Source: Monodelphis domestica (taxonomy: Eukaryota; Chordata; Mammalia; Didelphimorphia; Didelphidae). Taken from it: DNA of 64,000 bases. The stretch spans positions 8,668,800 to 8,732,799 of the forward strand of contig NC_077232.1 in NCBI RefSeq assembly GCF_027887165.1. Direction: 5' to 3'. Below, piece by piece: positions 1 through 11,034 of this stretch (its first letter is position 1; every line of letters starts with the position of its first letter). The notes beneath the pieces were generated by a model, which made no database searches, had not been told where the DNA came from, and saw only the letters and a list, made by a program, of their open reading frames with translations. Made by a program: the position numbers and the translations under genes.

Positions 1-440
1 CGCCAGAGCTCCCAAACTCATGCAGGAGTCCCGGAACCTGTAATGTGCTTGTCCCGGGATCAAGGCGGCTCACATGGGCTCCGGAGGGGGGCAGGGCCCT
101 TGGGACAGCTCCCAGGGACCACGGGGGGGGGGGGGGGGGCAGCTTCTCCATCCCGCCATCTTCCAGGCGTACCGGGCCGCTGAGGACCTCCCCAGGGAGG
201 ATCCAGGCTCCAGCTCCCGGGCTCCCCATCCCAGACTCTGCCCTCTCCTGGACCCCATCACCCCTCCCGACAGCCCTTACATCCATCCGCGCCAGGAAGA
301 TGCCGATGCCCGGCAGAGTGTCCAGAGGAACGCCACCAGCATGGAAGATCACTGGAAGGAACCAGGGAGGCTTTGCCTGGAGAAGATTTAGGGAGGATCA
401 TTGTTTTTAAGTACTTGAAATAATGGAACTTTGGACATTT
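1..440. other. Unassigned upstream sequence
   Basis: GC-rich unique-looking sequence with a run of 17 G at 123-139. Short open frames exist on both strands, but none has a recognisable domain. In human this side of EHD1 leads to the miR-194-2/192 pair and then the 3' end of ATG2A. I searched by eye for the mature miR-192 and miR-194 sequences and did not find them. Confidence 0.4.
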
Positions 441-628
441 TTTAACCCCTTCCCTCCCATCTTAGAAGCAACTCTGTGCGCCAAGGAAGAAAAGTGGTAA
501 GGGCTGGGCCATGGGGGTGAAGGGACTGGCTCAGGGTCACTCATCTAGGCAGTGTCTGAGGCCAGATTGGAACCCAGGACCTCCCGTCTCTGGGCCTGGC
601 TCTATCCTCTGAGCCGCCCGGCTGCCCC
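441..628 (-). mobile_element. Marsupial tRNA-type SINE
   Basis: Near full-length copy in reverse orientation. Read on the minus strand it starts with the GGGGCAGC head and carries the tRNA-like A box. It then has the B box (GGTTCCAATCT, a diverged GGTTCAAATCT), the body leading to AAGTCACTTAACCCCCAT-like sequence, and a tail running into the T-rich stretch at 441. Confidence 0.85.
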
Positions 629-1302
629 TCAGTGTCCCGGCACTCTCATCTCTTGCCCTGGCAGAGGTCACTCTCAGAATGCCTCCTCTCAGGCCACGTG
701 CTTCTGCAGGAAGTTGACCCCAGCTGCCCTCTCTGGGCCGGGGAAAGTCCACCCTCCAGTACTAATTCCTGAGGACACGTTTTCTTAAAAGGGAAGCCCA
801 GCGGAGGCCGAGGACTTTCATCTCTGACTCCGAATCTCCCAGAACCTCTTCACAATCCAAATGGCAAAACGGATGGAATAATGGCGAGGCGGGTTGACCT
901 GGAGTCGAGTCGTCCCAAGGGAAAGGGATGGAAAACAAGGTGGGTAGATTTATGAAGGCATCGAATACCAGGTGGAAGAATTTTGCCCACTTCAGTCCCT
1001 TTCCAATGGACTCTCCAATCCCCAAGAATGTGAACTCCCAAAGGGCCGCCTTTCCTTCCTCGCCGTCTGGCGTTGTGTGCCACTGGCTGTTGGGAAGAGC
1101 TTTTTGACAGAATGGACAGGAGGGAGGGAGGCCAGGAGAAGAAGGCGCCCCCTCCTAGGCTTACAGGGAGAAAAGAACACTAGATGCCTTCAGACCCACC
1201 CAATCTAAATCTCTGACTTAGGCAATGACTCCCATCCCCAAGTGACACAGATAAAATGAAAGGTCTGTTCCTAGAGCTCTTCTTTTAGAAATCACCAACG
1301 AC
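629..1302. other. Unassigned intergenic sequence
   Basis: No gene, RNA or clearly recognised repeat is visible here. The stretch lies between two reverse-oriented SINEs. A GC-rich patch around 1141-1160 resembles a weak CTCF-type core but is not convincing. Confidence 0.4.
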
Positions 1303-1485
1303 TTAAAAAAAAATAACTCTTCCCCTCCTGTCTTAGAATCAAGACAGAAGAGCAATCAGGGCTGGGCAATGGGAGGTAAGTGATTTGCTCAGGGTCAGGC
1401 AGTTTTAGGAAGCGTCTGAGGTTAGATTTGAACCCAGGACCTCCTGTTTCCCAGCCTGGCTCTCTGAGCCACTTAGCTGCCCCCC
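1303..1485 (-). mobile_element. Marsupial tRNA-type SINE
   Basis: Reverse-oriented SINE with its A/T-rich 3' tail at 1303-1315 and its head (complement of GGGGGGCAGCTAAG) at 1485. The B box reads as the complement of GGTTCAAATCT. The sequence between the boxes is slightly shortened compared with neighbouring copies. Confidence 0.8.
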
Positions 1486-1684
1486 AAGGACTCTTAATGG
1501 CCAGATCCAATGGCCTTTTTTAAAGTCCTCAACATCCTTGATCTCCTTGACTCTCTTGGCCACCATCTTCTCTTGGATCTCACCCCTGGCTTCAGTCATG
1601 TCATTGATCCTCTTCAAAATGAAGGATGAAAAAAAACCAAATTCTACTGGTTCACATTTTTAAAAAATAGATTTTTGTTCAAAA

Positions 1685-2945
1685 AAGTTTCTCAGATATA
1701 GTTCTCATTTCTCAAATGTATAGAGAACGGAGTCAAATTTATAAGAATACAAGTCATTGGGGGCAGCTAGGGGGCTCAGTGGATAGAGAACCAGACCTGG
1801 AGACAGGAGGTCCTGGGTTCAATTTTGGCCTCAGATACTTTCTAGCTGTGTGATCCTGGACAAGTCACTTAACCTCCCTTCCATAGCCTTTTTTGCTCTT
1901 CTGCCTTAGAACAAATACACACTATTGATTCTAAGGTAGAAGGTAAGAGTTTAAAAAAAAAAAGAATGCAAGCCATTCCCCAATTTATAAATAGTCAAAG
2001 GATATGAACAGGCAGTTTTCAGATGAAGCTATCTATGGTCATATGAAAAAATGTTCTAAATCACTTTTAGAAAAACGTGCCATCTCACACCTATCTGATT
2101 GGCTAATATGACAGTAAAGGAAAATGATAAATATTGATGGGGATAGGGCAAAATTGGGACGCAAATGCATTGTTGGTGGAATTGTGAACTGATCCAACCA
2201 TTCTAGAGGGCAATTTGGAACTATGCCCAAAGGGCTATAAAACTGGGCATAGCCTTTGATCCAGTAATGCCATTATTAGATCTATAACCCAAAGAGATAA
2301 AAAGGGAAGCAAAGGGTCTTTTTATACAAAAATATGAATAGCTGTTCTTTCTGTGGCGGCAAAGAACTGGAAATTAAGGGATGTCCATCCATTGGGAAAT
2401 GGCTGAACATGTATGATCGTGATGGAGTACTATCGTGCTGTAAGAAACGCTGGGAAGAATGATCTCAGAAACAGCTGGAAAGACCTCCATGAACAGATGC
2501 CGAGTGAAGCGAGCAGAACCAGGAGAACACTGTGCAGAGTAACAGCGATGTTGTGGAAGGACCAGCTGGGAAAGACTTTGCTACTCTCAGCAATACGATG
2601 GGTGATGCAGGACAATTCCGAAGGCCTGATGACGAAGGATGCTCTCGCCCTCCAGAGAAGGAATTGGTGGCGTCTGAGTGAAGATCCAAGCGGACTGTCT
2701 TTCACATTAATTTGTTTGTGTTTTTATGTGGGGGGTTTGGTTTTATAGAAGTATTCTCCTACAACAGTGATCAATATGGACGTGTGTTTTGTGCTCATAC
2801 CTATATCTCAAATCAAGCTGTTTACCAGCTCAAGGAGGGGAGAGAGAGGAAGGGAGACGATCTGAAGCTCCAGATTTTGGAAGACGTATGTTAAAAATTA
2901 TTATATGTCCTTCAGAAAAATAAAATGTGAAATATTAAATTTTAT
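1685..2945 (+). mobile_element. L1 3' end (5'-truncated), split by a SINE
   Basis: This is the 3' part of a marsupial-type L1 (end of ORF2 plus 3' UTR). Diagnostic stretches include a segment like AAATTTATAAGAATACAAGT, a segment on a primed transcript near 2160-2190 matching the mammalian L1 phrase 'cattgttggtgg', and 'ccaaagggctataaa' near 2227. The region then reads 'gaaatggctgaac' and 'agcagaaccaggagaacac'. An AATAAA-like signal and A/T-rich end lie near 2920-2945. A SINE at 1759-1963 interrupts it. The element is 5'-truncated and has no open ORF2, so it is a dead copy. Confidence 0.8.
1759..1963 (+). mobile_element. Marsupial tRNA-type SINE nested in L1
   Basis: Full-length forward SINE: GGGGGCAGCTAG head, A box near 1775 (GGGCTCAGTGG), B box near 1819 (GGTTCAATTTT, diverged), body and a 10-12 base A tail at 1952-1963. 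Imperfect 15-bp direct repeats flank it (AGAATACAAGTCATT before and AGAATGCAAGCCATT after). The L1 sequence resumes directly after it, so the insertion is younger than the L1. Confidence 0.9.
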
Positions 2946-2949
2946 AATC

Positions 2950-3640
2950 GGTGTCTTTTTTTTACACCACCTTTATCCCTCCCCCGTATCTCTTGCCTTG
3001 TCAGGGAGCTCTCTTTTACAACAAAGAATTAAGAAAAGAGGAAGAAGGGGGGGGGGGATGAAGCAAAACTGATCAATGTATTAATTAAAGTTTACAGGAT
3101 TCCCCACCCTGGACTTCCACCTCTGCAAAGGAACAAGGGGAGGCTCCTCCTCTTTTCTCTTCTTTGGGGCCAAGTTTGGTCATTACCGTTCTGCCACATT
3201 CAATTTCAATGGTTTTGTCATGTGGGACTTTCCATTTACAGTCTTGTAATCACTTATTTAGTCTCATATTCTTGGCTAGGCTGATTAACCCCAAAAGGTT
3301 CGTATGTCTTTTTATTTAAACCCTTACCTTCTGTTTTATAATCAACACTGTGCATTGGTTCCAAGGCAGAAGAGTGGTAAGGGTTAGGCAGTGGGGGTTA
3401 AGTGACTCACCCAGGGTCACACAGCTAGAAAGTGTCTGAGGTCAGATTTGAACCCAGGACCCCCCTCCCTTATCAGTCTTTCTAAGTTTGTCAGCATTCA
3501 TTCTGTTTGTCATTTCTTATAATACAGTCATGTTCTTCAACATTCATATGCCACAATTGGTTTGGCTATTTCCGTGAATTGATGGACATTGAACATGTTT
3601 CCAATCCTTTGCTATCACAAAAATTTTTGTAACAACAACA
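2950..3640 (-). mobile_element. L1 3' fragment, reverse
   Basis: The stretch resembles reverse-oriented marsupial L1 3' UTR. It has a T-rich start, 'cttttacaacaaagaatta', 'cttctttggggccaag' and 'tggtcatta', then after the SINE at 3316-3466 'ttcatatgccacaattggt' and 'aattgatggacatt'. Divergence is high and the ends are uncertain. It abuts the tail of the forward L1 at 2945, so the two L1 fragments lie tail to tail. Confidence 0.55.
3316..3466 (-). mobile_element. Marsupial tRNA-type SINE, 5'-truncated
   Basis: Reverse-oriented copy with its tail at 3316 and its body and B box (complement of GGTTCAAATCT near 3446-3456). The head and A-box part are missing: sequence similarity stops at the run of C at 3461-3466. 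It lies inside the reverse L1 fragment. Confidence 0.75.
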
Positions 3641-3657
3641 AACAACTAGTACCCATA

Positions 3658-3770
3658 TTAAATAACTAATAATATTTATTATTTATTTATCATATTTATT
3701 TATTTTATTTTTATTATATTTTATTTATTATATTTATTCTAATAAAAAAATAAATAATAAAATAACTAAT
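3658..3770. repeat. AT-rich low-complexity tract
   Basis: A/T-only stretch dominated by TTTA and TTAT words. An 11-bp direct repeat (AAATAACTAAT) bounds it at about 3660-3670 and 3760-3770, just before a forward SINE. It may be an expanded A/T-rich tail or target-site remnant. A second AT-rich stretch with no gene lies at 4055-4190. Confidence 0.6.
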
Positions 3771-3773
3771 TTT

Positions 3774-3980
3774 GGGGGGTGGTTGGGTGGCTCAGTGAAT
3801 TGAGAGCCAGGCTTACAGATAAAGGGTCCTGGGTTCAAATCTGGCCTTAGACACTTCCTAACTGGGTGACCCAAAGCAGGTCACGACCCCCATTGCCTAG
3901 CCCTTACTCCTCTTCTGTCTTGGAACCAATGCACAATATTAATTCTAAGATGGAAGTTAGGGTTTTTTTTTTTTTAAAAA
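3774..3980 (+). mobile_element. Marsupial tRNA-type SINE
   Basis: Forward SINE with A box (TGGCTCAGTGA) near 3787, a clean B box (GGTTCAAATCT) near 3832, the body 'cccccattgcctagccctta', and a T-rich then A-rich tail ending near 3980. Confidence 0.85.
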
Positions 3981-4189
3981 AGCATTACAACCATTATTGG
4001 GGGGCACCTGGGTTAGAAATAATAGACATTTTAGTCACTTTTTTAAATTTGGAAAGTTTTATTTATTTATTTTATTTAATAGAGTAAAAGTATTTAATTA
4101 ATTTAATAATTTAATTATTCTATTTATTTAATTGAATCACTTTAATAATTAATTAGTTAAATTAAATTTAAAATTAATTAATTTAGTTT

Positions 4190-4375
4190 AAAAGATTTTT
4201 CCATGATTACATGACTCATGATCTTTCCCTCCCACAGCCAATGAGCAATTCCACTGGGTTTTACACGTGTCATTGATTAAGACCTATTTCCATATTATTA
4301 ATATTTGCATTCGGGTGATCATTAGAGTCTACATCCCTGATCATGTCCCCATCAGCCATGTGATCAAGCTCACTT
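4190..4375 (-). mobile_element. L1 3' UTR-like fragment, reverse
   Basis: The text 'aattccactgggttttaca', 'cattgattaagacctatttc' and 'tttgcattcgggtgatcat' matches a stretch often seen in reverse-oriented marsupial L1 3' ends. It is short and truncated at both ends. Confidence 0.55.
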
Positions 4376-5290
4376 AAAAAAATTTTTTTTTTGCCTAATT
4401 CCAAATTGTCTTCTGAAGTGCTCTTACCCCGGTTCTTCTCGTACTTCCTAACCAACTCCATCTCTATCTCCTTCAGCGTTTCCTCTTTCCAACCGGGTAA
4501 GACAGGAAGTCCCTGAGTTCCCGTCCCATCCCATTCCGTCTCTCTCCTCTCTTTTGGAAGCCTCATTCACTCCCACGGTCTCAATCATCCCTCTCCAAAG
4601 CGGACTCCCAAATCTTTACTTTTCCATACCTTCTTCTGAGCTCCAACTTGAGCATCCCAAAGCCCATCATTCCAGAAAGGAGGGGTTTTGAAGGCTCTGA
4701 GACTGATGGTTTTTAGGGGAGGAGATGGAGGAGGGAAAGATGATGGCAGGGTCCAAGCCTGGTTGATGAGGAGCCGATGGGAGAGGGGAACGATGCTGTG
4801 CTTAAGTGTTAGACCTGTTGGCTGGAAACGGGCCTGGAGGGCTGGTATGAGATGTGGCCTGCAGAGTTATCCAAGGGGAGGTAGAGACTGACGGAATGTC
4901 AGCATTTGGGGTGATGATTCAGAGAAGGTCTTAACCATGGCTAGAGGGATGACTTGGACTTCAAATAAGGAGGAGAGGAGAGACATGGATGAATCAGTCA
5001 TCTCCATTTAAACTTCCCTCTCCCCTTTTCCCTGGAGGCAGGGTGTGTGCAAGCAGAAGATGGGTATTTCCTATGATGCCATGCAGAAGGAGCCAGCATT
5101 CCTGATGAGAAGAAAGAAGCGATGGGAAGATTGGAGGTAAAGAGAAGTTGGCCCAAAAGACTGAAGAGAAGCAAAGGGGAGCGAGGATCGTGCTTGGATT
5201 GGGTTGGAAGGAAAGGAGGTTTTCGTGACCTCACTACAGCCTCTGACACTGGTCATCACCCTCTGCTCCTGGTCACTCTTTCCTCTTTAG
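4376..5290. other. Unassigned intergenic sequence
   Basis: No gene or confidently recognised repeat is visible. The open frame on the minus strand at 4270-4566 overlaps the L1-like fragment and has no known domain. Purine-rich text at 4690-5250 could be an old interspersed repeat that I cannot place. Confidence 0.35.
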
Positions 5291-5322
5291 GTCTGTGTGT
5301 GTGCGTGCGTGTGTGTGTGTGT
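5291..5322. repeat. (GT)n microsatellite
   Basis: About 32 bp of GT dinucleotides interrupted by GCGT steps, so an imperfect repeat. Confidence 0.85.
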
Positions 5323-5359
5323 CCTCGTTTAAATTTGTTTGGTGGTTTTTCCTATTTCC

Positions 5360-6060
5360 TTTTTTTTTAATTTTTCTATTAAAAGATATTTTCTTTTCCC
5401 AATTACACATTATAACAATTTTCAACATGTTTTCTGAAATGATAAAATCCAAACCATGTCCCATCCTCTCTTCCCTCCCCGCTCTTGGAGATGGTAAGCA
5501 ATTTGATCTGAATTTTACATGCATGATCCTGCAAAACATGCTTCCATATGGGTCATCATGGTAAGAAAAGTCGTATGGAACCAAACCCCCAAATAAAACC
5601 CTAATCGTCTAATGTGAAAGACAGTATCTTTGACGTGCAATCTGACCCCAGCGAGGTGGATTCCAAATTCCGAGTCCTTCAGAATTGTCCTGGATCGCTG
5701 TATTGCCAATAGTAGCTAAGTCGATCCAATGGATGATGCCATGATATGGCTGTCACTTTATACAGTGTTTTCCTGGTTCTGCTTATTTCACTCTGCTTCA
5801 GTTCATGGAGCTCTTCCTGTCTCTTTCTGAAGTCGTCTTGCCTATCCTTTCTTATAGTATAAGAGTGTTCCATCACTATCCTATACCACAGCTTGTTCAG
5901 CCATTCCCCAACTGAGGGACATCCCTTCACTTTCCAGTTCTTTGCCACCACCACAAGAGCTGCCAGAAATATTTTTGCACAAGTGGGTCCTTTCCTCTTT
6001 TTTATCTCTGAGATACAGACCCAGGAGCAGTATGATTGGATCAAAGGGCGCCCAGTGTTC
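5360..6060 (-). mobile_element. L1 3' end, reverse
   Basis: Clear reverse-oriented marsupial L1 3' end: 'gtaagcaatttgatctgaa', 'cctggttctgcttatttcac', 'gcttgttcagccattcccca' and 'tttgccaccaccacaagagc'. On the minus strand, 5679-6116 still contains a decayed stretch with the motif GEWLNKLWYRIVMEHSY, part of the C-terminal/3' UTR-derived region of this L1. It is 5'-truncated and not functional. Confidence 0.85.
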
Positions 6061-6109
6061 TCCTGTGGGTCTTCTTGACACGGCTCCCTCCTGGTTCTTC
6101 TCACTCCTG

Positions 6110-7490
6110 TGTCCACTCCTTTTCAGTCTCCTTTGCTAATTCTTCCATGGCGGTCCCCCACAGTTCCATCCTGGACCCCTTTTCTCTCTTTGCTCTCATT
6201 GGCTGCCATGGGTTCAACGACCATTTCTCTGAAGATAACACCCAGATTTATAGGTTCAAACCCAACCCCTCTGCCGGGCTATGGCCACATACCTCCAACC
6301 AGTCCAGATGAAAACTCATTAGCTTCCCTCCCCCAAGCCTTCCCCCTTCTGTGCTTCCTTCTTGTCAAAGGCACCAGCATCCTCCCAGGCCCCTAAGCTG
6401 GCCGCCTTCCGCCTCTCACACCCCCTCAGCCCACATGTCCAATCTCTTGGTAAATCCCGTTATTTCTATTTCTATTCTCCTACCACGTCCGATCTACACC
6501 CCCTTTTCTCTCCTGAGGAGGCCACAACCCTAGTTCAGGCCCTTGTTTCCTCTCGCTTTTCAGTGCAACAGGTTCTCTCCACCCTCAGCTTCTCTACTCC
6601 ATCTGAGCTCAGCTGAGTGATTTTTGTTAAAAAAAGAAAAAGAAAGAAAAGAACCTCCCCCCAGCCCCGTCCCCTTCTGCCTTCAATCTAGTGGTTCCAG
6701 AGGGTGCTGTAACAGGGCCAAGCTGATGGCCCCCAGCACCAAGCAAATGAGGGAGGGAAGTGAAAGGGAAATCGAGCTCTGTAAACTCTAGTTGACCCCC
6801 TTACCTCAGGAACAATACAAACTCTTCTTCCTAAAAAAATACAATACTACACATTGGTTCTAAGGCAGAACAGTAAGGGACAGGCGATGGGAGAAATGAC
6901 TTGCCTAGGATCATAGAGCCAGGAAGTGTCTGAGGCCACATTTGAACCCAGGACTTCCCATCTCCAGGCCTGGCTCTCCATCCACTGAGCCACCCAGTTG
7001 CCCCCAGTACAAACTCTTTCAATTGGCATTCAAATCCCTTCAAAACTGGATTTATTCTGATTTCCCAAACTTCTTAGGCTTTCTTCCCTCCATGTACTCT
7101 GTTTGCTAGCCACACTAGCCTTCTTGTTATTCCTCCCAGGTGACTCTCCATCTCCCATCTCCCCACCTTTGCATGGCCTGGCCCTCATGCCTGGAATGCC
7201 CTCCCTCCTCCTTTCTGCCCTTTAGTTTCCTTGGCTTCTGTCGAGATGACTCAAATCCCACTTTCTGCAGGCAAAAGGCCCTTTCTGCCCCCCCAGCTAC
7301 TAGTAACATCTTTCTCTTTCAGACGATTTATTCTGTACGTCTCTTGAATAGACCTAGTTACTCTCCCATGGGAAGGTGAACTGCTTGAGGGCAAGCACTG
7401 TTTCTGGCCTCTCTTGGAATCCCCAGCTCTTAATATGGAGCCCAGCACATACAGCCCCAGCTGCTGACAAATGTATATTGACTAACTGAT
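6110..7490 (+). mobile_element. L2 LINE (3' part), split by a SINE
   Basis: The sequence begins inside the L2 reverse transcriptase: FSEDNTQIY near 6220-6250 corresponds to the YADDTQIY active-site motif of the family, here degenerate. It follows the L2 order through 'aactcattagcttccctccc', 'accaccctagttcaggccct'-like text near 6525, and the C-terminal 'ttggcattcaaatcccttc' near 7022. It ends with the 3' UTR 'catgcctggaatgccctccc' and the tail near 7440-7490 (CCCAGCACATA, then an ATGTATATTGACTAACTGA repeat end). It is an old, inactive copy interrupted by a SINE at 6832-7005. Confidence 0.75.
6832..7005 (-). mobile_element. Marsupial tRNA-type SINE nested in L2
   Basis: Reverse-oriented SINE with head at 7005 and tail at about 6832. 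An 11-bp direct repeat (TACAAACTCTT) lies on both sides, at about 6817 and 7008. The L2 coding-like text continues across the insertion. Confidence 0.88.
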
Positions 7491-8045
7491 GCCCAATAAG
7501 GGAAGAGAGAACATGTTATCCTTGAAAACAACATCCCCCATGAGCCTGTGCAACATGCAGCAGCTGTGACAGCATCACCTGAGGGTCAGCTTTGGTGGGA
7601 TGAGCTCGCTTGGCAGATGCTCAGTGTGAACTTTCTCCCAAGAGAGATGGGACGTGGGAAAATCTCAGCAGGATCTGAGAAGACAAACAACTGGGGGGCC
7701 AGCCAACATCGGCTAATCTTTGACACCCCTGGCGAGAGCCCTCTACCCAGCTGAGCAGTAACTTCCAATTGCCATCTTTCCAGGTGGGAGTGCAACGCTT
7801 CAGGAAGACAGGGCGGACATGTGCCACCTTTCTCACCTCAAGGCTGCTGAGCCCCATCACTCCCCTACACTGATGCTGAAGCAGCTGGAGAGTAGACTGG
7901 CAAACCTGTTCTCCCTAATCTACAATCTGGTTACCCACCAATAAGGGAGTGTGGGAAACAGCAGGAGATTCATGACCTAAATTCCCTGGAAGATTGGGAG
8001 GTTGTCATTTGAGAAATGGGTGGAGAGTACTTGTTGTTTCATTGT
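7491..8045. other. Unassigned intergenic sequence
   Basis: About 550 bp with no recognised gene or repeat. It ends where the long pyrimidine tract begins. Confidence 0.4.
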
Positions 8046-8087
8046 TTTCTCTTGTCATATATCTTACATTTTCTCTCTCATTCCTTC

Positions 8088-8233
8088 CTCTGTTCTGTTT
8101 TCTTTCTTTCTCTTTTTCCCCCTTCCTCCTTCCTTTCCCTTTCTCCTTCCTTCCTTCTTCCCTCCCTTCCTGCCTTTCTTTCTCTTTCTCCTTCCTTCCT
8201 TTTTTCTTCTTTCTTTCTTTCTCCCTTCTCCCT

Positions 8234-8329
<96 letters not shown>

Positions 8330-8410
8330 TTTCTCCTTTCTTTCTCTTTCTCCTTCCCTCCCTCTCTATCTCTGTCTCTCCCTCCCTTGTCTCCATCTCT
8401 CTCTCTCTCT
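8088..8410. repeat. (CTTT)n/(CCTT)n polypyrimidine microsatellite
   Basis: About 320 bp of almost pure pyrimidine on the plus strand. A near-perfect CTTT core of about 24 units lies at 8234-8330, flanked by mixed CCTT and CT-rich units. The open frames across it are artefacts of the repeat. Confidence 0.97.
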
Positions 8411-8429
8411 CTGTGTCTCACCATGGAGT

Positions 8430-8785
8430 AGTAGTAGTGATAACAGCTACCATTTAATTAGTGTGTACTGTTAAGGCTTACAAATATTATCTCATTTGAT
8501 GCTTGTTGACAATCCCAAGGGATTAATAATAATAATGAGGATAATGGCTAATGTTTATATGGCATTTACCAAATGCCAGGCATTGTATGAAGCACTTTAC
8601 AATTATTATTTCATTTGACCCTCACAAGAACCTGGGAGATAGAGGCTATTATTATCCTTATGTTATAGATGAGGAAATTGAGGCAAACAGAAGGTAAGTC
8701 ACTTGCCTAGGGTCACATAGCTAGGAAATATCTGAGGTTGGATCTGAACTCAAGACTTCCTGACTCCAAATCCAGCACCAACACC
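8430..8785 (-). mobile_element. MIR / CORE-SINE, reverse
   Basis: Text such as 'tttaccaaatgccaggcat', 'ctattattatccttatg', 'gatgaggaaattgaggcaa' and 'cttgcctagggtcacatagc' is the reverse complement of MIR. 8430-8520 looks like a second, partial copy of the MIR 3' half next to the main copy. Confidence 0.75.
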
Positions 8786-8799
8786 TGGGTAGATTGTGA

Positions 8800-9195
8800 A
8801 GAAGGACTCTTTCTCTTGGCTCTGGGCATTTTCACCAGCCATCTGTCCTCCATGCCTGGAATTCTCATTCTCTTCATCTCTGTCTCCTGGATTCCCTCTT
8901 CAAGGCCCCACTAGAATCCCACCTCTTACAGGGAGCCTTTCCAGCGCCCTCTGAATTCCAGAACCTTTCTTCTGTGGATGACTTTCTGGCTCGTTTGTAC
9001 GGAGTTGGGTTTGCCTGCTGCCTCTCCACTCCGGTTGGGAGCTCCTGAAGGGCAGGGGCTGCCTCTTGCCTTTCTCTGCATCCCTAGCACACATGGCAGG
9101 TATTTCCCTACTTTAGGACTTTTCAGTGTCACTTTGACCTTTGTTCCTCATTTGCTCATGATTTAATGAATGATCATTGACTGACTGATTGTAAA
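8800..9195 (+). mobile_element. L2 LINE 3' end
   Basis: The stretch follows the L2 3' end: 'ctctgggcattttcaccagc', 'ccatgcctggaattctcat', 'tagaatcccacctcttacag' and 'gggagctcctgaagggcagg'. It ends with the TGACTGACTGATT-type terminal repeat near 9178-9190. Confidence 0.7.
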
Positions 9196-10264
9196 TGCCC
9201 AACAGGTTGGGTGTTATCTAAGAGGCCACAGGGATTCTTTTTTGGTGGATGGGCATTATGGAGGTTCTCTTTAGTTGGTGGGCATTAGGGAGTCTCTTTG
9301 GTAACTCAGGCTTGCGGTGATTTTGGTAAAGAAGAAGAAAGAAGCAAATCCTAGTAGCAGGCTCGTGTCCTGGGACATGCATCCTCCCATGCCATTCATC
9401 ATGTTCCCTTGGGATAGTTTTTCTCTGATCCTATTTTCTCCCTAAGAATTGGTGTATTCTGGCCAGTCTTCTCTCCCAAGATCCTCTCTCTTCCCTGAGC
9501 TTGGAATCCTGTCTGTGTATCCTCCCACTCCAACAATCTAGTCCAGAAACAGGCCCGGGGGTGGGCTTCATGTTCTTCCCCATTGGGCAACCTTCCCTTC
9601 CTTCTGTTTCCCCAGAGGAAGCCATCGCCTAGCATCCCCTCTGTTGACCTAACAATCCTGTTCCCAGGGCTCTGAGGTCATACCTAGGGCTTCTCCCCTG
9701 GCCCCAACTGCCCCTTGCTGCCCACCCCAGAGGCAGCGGATGTGGGGCTATGCTTTTCTGGGGATGCTGGTGGGACTACCAGAACAATGGAAGAACCAGG
9801 AACGGGTAAGGAAGTCACCATGTCCGAGACCCACGGGAGCAGGGCAGAATGCAGAAGTGGTTGAAGTTTCCTCATCTTCTGGACTGCCCATGAAATTTGA
9901 TTATTTCCCCAGACCTCTTTCCCCTACCTCCCCCTTCATTGCAGAGGGGAATTTCCAAAGCTAAGATCCCTCTTACACACAAGCACCGTCTTCATTCATT
10001 TGTTCTTTCATTCACTCAGCAAACACTTCTGAAGCTCCTTCTGTGTGCCATCTGTTGGGTCTGTGCTTCTCCTGCCCCCCTGCTTTTGTTTCCTCCCCCA
10101 AATGCCTCAGTCCCAGAAGATTCAAAAAGTCACCTCTCCATCTCAGCCAGGGTCTCTGCTTTTCTGTCCTTCCTTTTCACTTATCACAGTTCGACTCAAC
10201 AAACAGGCATGAAGTACCTGCTGTATACTTCACTTCTATCCTTGACTTTGATGTCCCTTGTTTG
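9196..10264. other. Unassigned intergenic sequence
   Basis: No gene recognised. Text near 9995-10060 ('tcattcactcagcaaacact') and 10195-10230 resembles short pieces of old mammalian repeats, but I cannot assign a family. Conceptual frames here lack domains. Confidence 0.35.
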
Positions 10265-10462
10265 TTTTTTTTTAACCCTTCTATCTTAGAATCACTACTA
10301 GGTATGGGTCCCAAGGCAGAAGAGTGGTAAGGGCTGGGCAATGGGGATTAAGGGACTTGCCCAGGGTCACCCAGCAAGGAAGTGTCTGAATCCAGATTTG
10401 AACCCAGGACCTCCCATCTCCAGGCCTGTCTCTGTTATCCACTGAGCCCCCCCAGTTGCCCC
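10265..10462 (-). mobile_element. Marsupial tRNA-type SINE
   Basis: Full-length reverse SINE: A/T tail at 10265-10275, body 'taagggctgggcaatgggga', B box (complement of GGTTCAAATCT) near 10400, A-box complement near 10440, head at 10462. It lies about 1.3 kb upstream of the EHD1 TATA element. Confidence 0.88.
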
Positions 10463-11034
10463 CTGGTCCCTTTTCTTTTGTGAAGATGTTGGGCTAAGAG
10501 AGATTAGAAGGTAAAGATGGGAGGGTGGGAGGTCACTCAGCAAGGAGCAACAGATAAGAGGGAGAGTCCAGAAGGAGCCCCTGGGGCATCTTGGGGGCTT
10601 TTGCCCGAATTGAGGCTTCCTTCAAAAGGATCATCAGCTTTAGAGCACAAGAGACTTTGAAATCAGAGTCCAACCTTTCCTCTGGTGAGAAGCAGCCCAG
10701 ATCTCCTAGGAGAGGCAGCACCCCCCTAAGTTAAGTGACTTGTCTGGGGAGCATCTGAAGGCAGGTCTTCCTGGCTTCAAGATTACTCAGCTCCCTGGTT
10801 GCCTTTATTGCTGGGTAGTACTTCCCATGTTAGAGATGGGCAATCAGGCCCAGAGGGAAGTGACTTTGGCACAGCCACCAGGGAGGAAGTAGCTTTACAA
10901 GGGCAGGGGGGCATGGAGGTGAGAAGAGAAGGGAGATGAAGATTGGGCCTATGTCTGGGCTTTAGACTCTGCATCTGTGAAAAGAGGGAGCAGAGTGGGG
11001 GTTGGGGGTGAAAATCGGTGAGCTTGGGGTCTGA
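10463..11034. other. Unassigned sequence upstream of EHD1
   Basis: Unique-looking sequence with faint MIR-like patches at 10725-10800 and 10840-10870 ('cccagagggaagtgact'). No gene seen. Confidence 0.35.

Noticed and set aside
2413-2748. 111-residue frame starting MIVMEYYRAVRNAGKND
   Set aside because: It is a decayed part of the L1 3' end, not a host gene.
6700-6720. 'gctgtaacagggcc' as a possible miR-194 seed
   Set aside because: Only eight bases match the mature sequence and no hairpin is evident; it lies inside L2.
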